Shown here piece after piece: positions 45,680 through 64,000 of a stretch of DNA of 64,000 nucleotides (position 1 is its first letter; every line of letters starts with the position of its first letter). The notes below the pieces were generated by a model that did no database searches, had not been told where the DNA came from, and saw nothing but the letters and a program-made list of their open reading frames with translations. Origin of the DNA: Antedon mediterranea (Eukaryota > Echinodermata > Crinoidea > Comatulida > Antedonidae); contig NC_092671.1 in the NCBI RefSeq assembly GCF_964355755.1, positions 35,975,304 through 36,039,303 on the forward strand, in the 5' to 3' direction. A program made the position numbers and the translations under genes.

Positions 45680-46250
45680 AATTTATATAGATTTGATTTT
45701 GATTTGAATTTACACAAATATACATTACAATTGGTAAACAAGAACAATTAAAACATACGGTAGTCTTCTATGGATAACCCAAAAAGCCGGTAAATATCAT
45801 TCCAGCTTATTTCCATTGGGGTCCATTATATAAATCAATACAAACAAAAAAATATTAAACCAGTAAAACAATAAAACATAGCATATAAAAGCATACTGTA
45901 TAAAATTGACTATTAAAATAATATTTCAAGTCAATCTTTAAAGTCGGTATTAAGTTAAAATACATCTGTCATTTATTCATTCATGAGAATGTTCCTTTAC
46001 TTTAAATTTAAAATCTGTCTTGTTAAAAATGGTTTTTAAAATGTGTGGTAATAGGTTCCATTGTTGTGCTGCTGTGTAGAAGAATGTGTCTTTGATATAC
46101 TGTATGTGTCTGATTTAGACAGGCTTCTTCTTGTGATATTTTGGATGGTGGATGTCTTGGAGAAGTGTGTGTACATGTATGGAATAGCTTGGTTGTTGAA
46201 TATTTTGTGAACATGGTTTAGTTATAAATTTTTCCTTAATATTTAAAACA
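45680..46250 (-). mobile_element. 5'-truncated LINE 3' end (minus strand)
   Basis: On the minus strand: ORF2 C-terminal relic at 46,205-45,985, a 3' UTR, and a tail at about 45,680-45,710 composed of AAATCAAAATCAAATC-type repeats. The tail marks the 3' terminus. No endonuclease or catalytic RT residues remain. Confidence 0.55.
45984..46205 (-). pseudogene. LINE ORF2 C-terminal relic
   Basis: A minus-strand frame gives DTFFYTAAQQWNLLPHIL followed by KTDFKFKVKEHSHE and a stop. The F...A..WN.LP.......F K.K pattern is typical of the end of CR1/Jockey ORF2. Upstream, a shifted frame gives YMYTHFSKTSTIQN, so at least one frameshift has occurred. Confidence 0.6.
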
Positions 46251-47888
46251 CAAATATAACATTCCTTGAATCTGTGTATGTTGAAAAAACTACAAAAAAA
46301 AACCTCATGGAAGGAACATGATCTGGCAGCTAGATCTGATAGTTAATACACTAAAACATAGGGATTACTGTCGTGATTTGCGGAATGACCACTGATGTAA
46401 TAAACACGGTCTGGTTGTCAGACAAGGGAATTAAAAGATTAGATTAAAGAGTAAAATCGACCTTTCAAAAGCTAAAAATGATATTTTTCTTATTCTCAAC
46501 AAAACCGTTCAAAGTTCACTTTTACATTTATTTCAAATGTGTTTTTTTAAGAATTTCCAGAAGCAAAATGACAAATTTTGAATTCCTTACAACTTTCCTA
46601 TGGTGCAATGTTATTCATTTTTCAGGTTTATAAATATCATATATGTAAATATCTAATGCTAAATTTTTACAATTTTTAGTTTCAAAACCCCTCCCTAATA
46701 AAATTAAGTTGAATAACTTCTAACAAATTCATAAATGAGTTTAGGTAACATTTATCATTTAATGTTACCATTTTTAGACGTTGAGCACAATTTAAAAATC
46801 CTATGTTTATTAAAACATTTTTTAAAAATTAAAATTGTCATATTCTTCAGTAAAAAAGATAACATTGCTTGCGTGTAAATTTTTTGTAATTCACTTGCGA
46901 TTTTTGTTGACAGCTAATTAGTGGATGGAATGGTTCAGTGATCATGTGGCAACAAAAGTTAATTAGCAGCTGAAAGGCTCTACAAATGAAGCCCTGGTAG
47001 ACACAGATGTTTTCATGCTTTATGTTATGTAATTATAAACAACATAAATATTTTTACTTTCGATGTTGATTTAATGCAGGTCCTGTATCACATTTTTGTA
47101 TCATAATCAAATTCATAATATGACAAATATTATAATTCTGTAACAATGTTTCAGAATTCATTCAAGCCACAAATAGTAGTCCAACCAGGGACTTATTTAT
47201 GCAGCTGTTGAGTATAAATGGACCTGGGAGACTTATAGACAGAATATGGGAAAAAATAGATGAACCTACAACGCACTATGGGTGAAGATGGCAGTGCAGG
47301 AAGTTAAAGTGATATGACATGGCTATCATCATCGCAAATGGACCAAGTTTGAGACGGAAGTGCTATCTAGGCCGGAGGGTGTTTGACCCGAACCAATTAA
47401 GCATACCACTGACATCATGTCTTGCATCAACAGTGGTCAGGCTAGGCCTGGTATGATCCCAGCTTGAGTAAATCATGCTGGGCTTAGAAGACACTACTAC
47501 ATACAAAGCTGGCTAAACATCAAGCTTAAGTAACCCACTGGGCTAATACTAACCAGGGAGAATGTTAACAGATGATCCATGTCCACTGGTCAAGTTGACT
47601 GGACAAAACACTGACCTAGCCACAGGAAAACACACATTTAGGTGTTATTAATAACAACAAGCATTTACAAATAATTTATTCACTAAGGGCAGGAACAACT
47701 GGTAAATATAAACAGATTTAGCTAACTCCAGTTGAGGATTGCCAGTGGCTATATATTACTAAGAAATGCTCTTTTTTATACTGGGATACAAAAACAACTA
47801 AACCAATAGAATAATAATAATATAATTTACAGTATGATTTATAACCAAGAGAATGGATGTACAACTATTATAGTTCGAATGTGCTGTG
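46251..47888. other. Non-coding stretch
   Basis: The patch at 47,160-47,640 is more GC-rich with repeated GGGCTTAGAAG/GGGCTAATA-like words, but shows no ORF, splice-framed exon or repeat I can name. Confidence 0.4.
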
Positions 47889-48103
47889 TTTTAAGGTCAA
47901 TTTACAGACAAGCGGAAACAGTAGGTGGAAAAAACCGCATAGCTTAACCTCAATCTATGTAGAATTTGTATCTATCCTGGGTGGGATTTTGTTCAAACAC
48001 TCGTCCACTCCACATTTGTGTAAATGGTTTTACGAAACAACAGATTCTATATTTTTGTTTTCCGCTTATCTCTTTCCGCTCGTCTGTGTAAACTGGCCTT
48101 TAG
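47889..48103. mobile_element. MITE, TTTACACAGACGAGCGG family
   Basis: Left TTAAGGTCAATTTACAGAC followed by AAGCGGAAACAG; right TTCCGCTCGTCTGTGTAAAC and TGGCCTTTA. Member of the family at 18,639-18,820. Interior differs. Confidence 0.65.
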
Positions 48104-48748
48104 TCCGTTAAATGTATCTAAATTTTGATACATTGAGAGTATGTATGTACCGTAATAGGATGTGTTTCTGCTGAGCAACACAAAAATAACAGTTTTTTTT
48201 TTTATAGTAAAGTTGTTTTTATATAAATGATTGAATGTACAAGACTCAATAAGCAGGTACATCAAATTAAAAAAGCATTAACATTAGAAAATGTATTTAT
48301 CATGACATAAATTGTGGAGTCACCAAATCTAGGACAAAATTCCAACCAAGTTTAAACCATTCGTGCATGAAAAGAAAATCTACTTTATGTCAAAATTATG
48401 ATCATTACCAGATTTTTATCTAAAGTGCTTAAATTTTATGAATTTATAAACTGATTACTATGTCATTGATGCATGAAGGTGATTTAATATTAATTATAAG
48501 TAAAACAGTTCACATCAATTGTCAGTTTTAAGCTTTTAAGTTTATTGTGTAACCCATAATGATTCATGATTGGGATTTTATAAAATTACTTGTTGTAGTA
48601 ACTTTTTTGAGTTTCAGGCATTGTATGCTAAAAAAAGTTGCCAAGGTACATTTTGGTGGGTTTTTCCTATAATTTTGTTGTCCATCAAAGTTTTCTAGGA
48701 GATGGAGATGAACAGAGTGTGGGTTTTTACTATAGAACATCAGTATTA
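48104..48748. other. Non-coding stretch
   Basis: No supported feature; a short frame at 48,638-48,826 runs into the next element. Confidence 0.4.
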
Positions 48749-49089
48749 GGGCTTGTTTCTACTGAGTTATGCTTTCATATCATACGCGGCGTACAACTCC
48801 ATAGGTCTGAACCAGGAAAAGATTAGTGGCAGCCACAGCCACTCTTACGACACTGATCTTTTGTTCGTTACAACAGCTCAAGGTACACGATTAGTGAACG
48901 ACGCATACGATACGAAAGTCATGCATCAATGATTTTTTCAAATTTACTCCTACATACAAGATGTTCAGTGGCACTTCAGTTTCAAACAAAAGCGTTAAGT
49001 AAATCTGAACACTTTGCTGTTACGACGCTAATTATAATATGACATTGCATGCGACACGAAAGCATAACTTCATCGATCTGAACATGCCC
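48749..49089. mobile_element. TIR element, GGGC-TGTT ends (341 bp)
   Basis: Left GGGCTTGTTTCTACTGAG and TTATGCTTTCATATC; right in reverse complement GGGCATGTTCAGATCG and TTATGCTTTCGTG. It is flanked by TA on each side. The interior GATACGAAAGTCATGC and CAAATTTACTCC match the truncated copy at 1-239. PIF/Harbinger-type termini; non-autonomous. Confidence 0.65.
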
Positions 49090-49529
49090 TACAGTAAGTA
49101 GTGGGGATGAACAGGGCGTGGGGTTATACTATAGAACATCAGTATTGGTAGAAGGATGACCCTGTAATTGATCATTGTTTGTTGTTATTAGTTGGCATTG
49201 CCTTGTAAAACAGGCCAAGAGCACACAACACACACAAACACTATAGGTGTTAAGGCCATTAAAGATAAATTAATTGTACAAATAAAGGTATATCACTTTA
49301 CAACACTTAAGCAATTAATTACAGTTAAATCAACTTAATATAATATTTCATTGAGGGTTTACTTTTTGATGAAGGTTTAGCATAGTGAAGGAATAATCTG
49401 AGCAATGTTAAATATTTCAGATTCAGTGTTTACTTGGAAGAAAATGTGTTTGGAGATTTGGATAAATTTGTAATTTACTTTGCACTTACATATGTGCTAT
49501 ATTATTGGTGTTACAACAATTTAGTTTAG
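49090..49529. other. Non-coding stretch
   Basis: ATAGAACATCAGTATT, just left of the preceding element, recurs here at about 49,132. Nothing else. Confidence 0.35.
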
Positions 49530-49692
49530 CTTTGACTACACTATTAAACACTTGACAAAAAACAAGTTTGACAACGAAAGTGTGATGTGCCTAATTATGG
49601 TATTGATTTGCCTAAATATGGTAGTGATGACATCATCATGTGGAACATTTTTGTTGTCACATCAAGTTTGATATGGTAGACATTGCTTTAGA
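49530..49692. mobile_element. MITE, CTACACTATCAAACT family, degenerate
   Basis: Left AGCTTTGACTACACTATTAA; right AAGTTTGATATGGTAGACAT. The core TGTGATGTGCCTAATTATGG and GACATCATCATGTGG remains readable. Confidence 0.65.
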
Positions 49693-51033
49693 GATCAAGT
49701 TTGATCAATCCTCCATTTTATAGTTCTCAAGTGTGATGTTCACAATAAAACATTTTAATTGAATTGCACTGTCGGAGCAGAACTGAAAACTCCACCAAAA
49801 CACTTTGTTTTTTAAATTTAAACAAATTCGCTTGCAATAAACATAAAATGTTTCTGGAATAATAAGGTACTTTGTAACAAATTAAAAGAGCTTGGTCTCC
49901 CACGAGGTCCGTAAATCAACAAACATTTAGCTAAGTTTACTAGATATGTGCTTAAAACAATGTATAATGATCCTCCTGTTGTGTTCTTGTTTTATAAATT
50001 CAGTCAACAATGAAATAAAATCATCTGCTTTGTTTGTACTTCAGGTAGGTAAGTGCTCTGTAACAATTAACACTAACATTGTAAATGACTTTACTCAAAC
50101 AATGTGGTCAAGAAAATAAACCTAGACTGATAGTTTGCAAACAAAGATGTTTTGATGGTCAGACTTGGAGGTCAGTCAGTCTGGACAGATAAAATCCAAG
50201 TACATTACACTTGAAAATTGTGGTAAAGACTATGATCTATGTTTGAACATGGACTTGGAAGGCTCAGATTTTCTTCTAGCTAAGTGGATGGTGTTTTGGC
50301 TAATTTCATCATTCGAAAACCTATTTTGAAAATCATGTTCCCACCTTTCAAACTCACACAAATGTTGTTTTTACGTTGATTTATATCGATTGAATGCAGT
50401 AGTATAATAAATGTAGCAAATTCAAAACTGAAGTAGTTTTGAAGATTTGTGATGTTTCAATTTTCCGACCTGTATGTCTGGAGAAGCCCGAAGGGACATT
50501 GTAAGACATCAAATGCATTTCAAGAAACTTCAGTTTGAAACAGAAGGGAAGTATGATAAGATGTGAATTTGATAAAGAGAACTTAATAAATACATGCTCA
50601 AAGTCACAAGTCTTAAGACGTTATAAAACATCTTTTTTTTTTTGTAATAAAAGATCAATTTTATAGATGCTAGCGTAAACTTAATCTAAATCTGATAAAA
50701 TTTACATTTATTGTCAATAGTTATAGTTGAAAGAAAGAATTCATAACCAAATGCAATAATATAAAAACAAATAAAAAACAAAATAAAAAATTAAAAAAAA
50801 AAAAAAAATACAAAGAAAATACACAACAGTACATTGTTATAATAATAATGTTCAGTTTATATAGTGCAAAATACAGGGCACCTCTAAGTGCTGAACCATC
50901 AACAGAAAATGTAAAAAAAAAGCAAAAAATAATTAATGTTGAAAATGCAAATTAAAAAGATGGGATTTTTTTCTGCATTTTGTTAAAATTTGAAAAAAAA
51001 CTGAAACTTCTAAATCATTAATTACATACATAC
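49693..51033. other. Probably SMARCC intron or 3' region, non-coding
   Basis: The exon downstream of 51,034 on the minus strand should lie here or further left, but no phase-compatible open segment was found. A-rich tracts near 50,770-50,820 and an ATAATAATGTTCAG SINE-tail-like word near 50,840 were noted. Confidence 0.35.
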
Positions 51034-62353
<11,320 letters not shown>

Positions 62354-62554
62354 CTGCACAAAAAAATATAATAAAGATATAGATATCTTTAACATTTAAG
62401 CTGTTTTTTAAGTTCTATTCCAAAATTGTTTATCTCTACCAAGCTATCGTCATTGTTTTCTACTCTCTCCACCCTCTATTTACCAGTCTGTGCCTCCTTT
62501 GTTTTTATTTATTTATTTCTGTCCACTCAGGCAGCGCTTGTCTGATTTAACTAT
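62354..62554. other. SMARCC intron
   Basis: Intronic sequence upstream (in gene sense) of the first visible exon. No feature. Confidence 0.4.
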
Positions 62555-62860
62555 CGACTTTGTCCAAGTTCTTTCACTTGCACTGATGAAGGGCTAGTGT
62601 TGCCTGAAAGCTCTGCTGACTTTTCTGGTTTTACTTTATCGTTTTGATTTAGATTTTTGCTTATTTTATTTTGTACCTCCATTGAAATCCAGCCACTGAC
62701 ACCCACAGCGTTTTCAGTAAATTGCCTTTGAATTAATATATATCTATTTATATATAGCTCTGCCAACTTTTCTGGTTTTACTTTATCGTTTTGATTTAGC
62801 TTTTTTTTGTATCTCCATTAAGATCCAGCCACTGATACCCACAGCATTGTCATTTTTTCA
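62555..62860 (+). mobile_element. Retroelement fragment with hammerhead-like core (Penelope-like?)
   Basis: The sequence CTGATGAAGGGCTAGTG then TTGCCTGAAAGCTCTGC (62,583-62,616) resembles the conserved 3' or terminal-repeat word of Penelope-like retroelements, including a hammerhead-ribozyme-type core. The following TTTTCTGGTTTTACTTTATC and GTTTTGATTTAG recur at about 62,770-62,800, so part is tandemly duplicated, as is CCAGCCACTGA(C/T)ACCCACAGC. No reverse transcriptase or GIY-YIG domain is present. Family assignment is from memory of such termini. Confidence 0.35.
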
Positions 62861-63929
62861 GTAATTTGCCAGTAATTTAGATAATAGGAATTTGGTTAAC
62901 AATAGACTGTCCAGGAAATAGAGATGTGTTGTACTTGCTAATTAGCATACTATTGTTCACATAAACAGTTTGCCTTACAACTTCATTATAGCTTTTTGTA
63001 TTCACTTGTGACTATCATTCAGAGCCAAGCACCTGAAGATTGAGTTCATACTCATGAAACAGCCTGTAGTGCAATAAAATGTTCAGTTGGTAATTTACTA
63101 GCGTCTTTATCATTTATTTATATATTGATATAGAAATTACTTTGTTGATGAAATTTAACACATATATTTTGACCTCAGAAATATATATATAATTATCTAA
63201 TACAAAATCATTGACTTTGTTTCTGTTTAATTTCCCAATTGATTTATTCTATTAAAAATGAACTATTTCAATTACAACTAAAGCTAAACATTCAAATGTG
63301 CAAACCACATGCAGGATGAACTTGGCCACAGTGGTTGCTTTTCACTAGTATTAGTACAGTAACTGGTTAGTATTATTTTCAATTCAAAGTCGCAAAAAGT
63401 AGACAATGTTCAAATGAATTCAACTGAGAGCTGGCAATTTACCAATTGATTTTGATCGCAACGAGAACGCTCATACTGCATTCTATCACGTGACCCCAGG
63501 GCATTATTAATCTGCGGTCAGATTAATAAAAATCAGGTCACAAGGGTTACATTAAAACAAAAAAAAAGATTGCCAACTATCCTGTCTATATCTGACCGAC
63601 TAAAGGTTTATAGTGCATAAGGGTATAAAAACAAAAATTTTTTTTTTAAGTTGAATAATCATACAAAAAAATATATTTACAGTAGTATTCTTTCACTTTT
63701 GAAGTACCTAGCATACATGTTATCTTTCAAAATATGTTTGTTTGTGTTATCTAAGGTTAGCATAGCAGCACATTTGAAGCTAAGCAGTATAACTTCATTT
63801 GAGTAACATAAACTTTATTTCCCCTGTTCTAAAGTAGGTGCACACATCTTTTTTTTTTAAATCTGTAATCAACAACTTGGGATATTCTAATGACTATAAT
63901 TTTTATGTGTTTAAATTTTAAATGTAAAT
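62861..63929. other. SMARCC intron, no further feature
   Basis: No exon with SANT or SWIRM content was found. A short inverted word pair (TTATTAATCTG and CAGATTAATAA) lies at about 63,504-63,530. Confidence 0.4.
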
Positions 63930-64000
63930 ATGTATACCATATATTTCGGTGTATAAGTCGCACTTTTGACACGCAAATTTGACCTCTAAATTAAGGGTGC
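63930..64000. mobile_element. Left end of a GGTGTATAAGTCGCAC element, cut by window end
   Basis: TACCATATATTTCGGTGTAT then AAGTCGCACTTTTGAC resembles the terminus of a widespread deuterostome TIR element whose other end reads GTGCGACTTATACACCG. The partner lies outside the window, so this is a tentative call. Confidence 0.35.

Noticed and set aside
62551-62766. 71-codon minus-strand frame containing KVKPEKSAELSGN
   Set aside because: It overlaps the retroelement fragment and its tandem duplication, and lacks SMARCC similarity or fitting splice sites.

Overview
The window looks like a gene-poor, AT-rich stretch of an invertebrate deuterostome nuclear genome. I infer an echinoderm, from the many AGGCCTA-type words, the intron-rich SMARCC gene, CR1/Jockey-type LINEs and many echinoderm-like MITEs; this is a judgement from pattern, not a search. 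No bacterial genes, rRNA genes, intact tRNA genes or CRISPR arrays were seen.

The one host gene I can identify with confidence lies on the minus strand at the right end (51,034-62,353). Five or six exons encode the C-terminal half of a SMARCC1/2 (BAF155/BAF170, Moira) subunit of the SWI/SNF chromatin remodeller. The SWIRM and SANT exons should lie beyond 64,000, and I could not find the stop-codon exon. All junction phases agree with one reading frame if one intron uses a GC-AG donor. A 9.2 kb intron of this gene holds SINEs, a 176/188-bp satellite with a 540-bp higher-order period, and a 2.8 kb TTAA-flanked element inserted into that satellite.

The rest (1-51,000) is mostly nested repeats. 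There are two unrelated, almost wholly palindromic foldback elements of about 1.93-1.95 kb (11,802-13,733 and 25,822-27,771), each built from arrays of short motifs. There are three TIR families flanked by TTAA (315-1,935; 27,999-33,995; and 56,374-59,211 with three MITE relatives). A PIF/Harbinger-like element carries a frameshifted Myb/SANT-like domain (2,362-3,188). One nearly complete two-ORF LINE (about 28,823-33,790, minus strand) has an open ORF1 and a 1,055-residue endonuclease/reverse transcriptase ORF2, and is inserted inside one TTAA element. LINE 3' relics (one with a 35-bp minisatellite), tRNA-derived SINEs, and several MITE families complete the picture; the most common MITE has about eleven copies, one inside a 266-bp SMARCC intron.

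Functionally, only SMARCC (nuclear chromatin remodelling) and the LINE ORFs (retrotransposition) can be assigned. The most unusual material is the pair of foldback elements, the TTAA-flanked families with cargo-like segments, and the satellite with an A-B-C higher-order structure.
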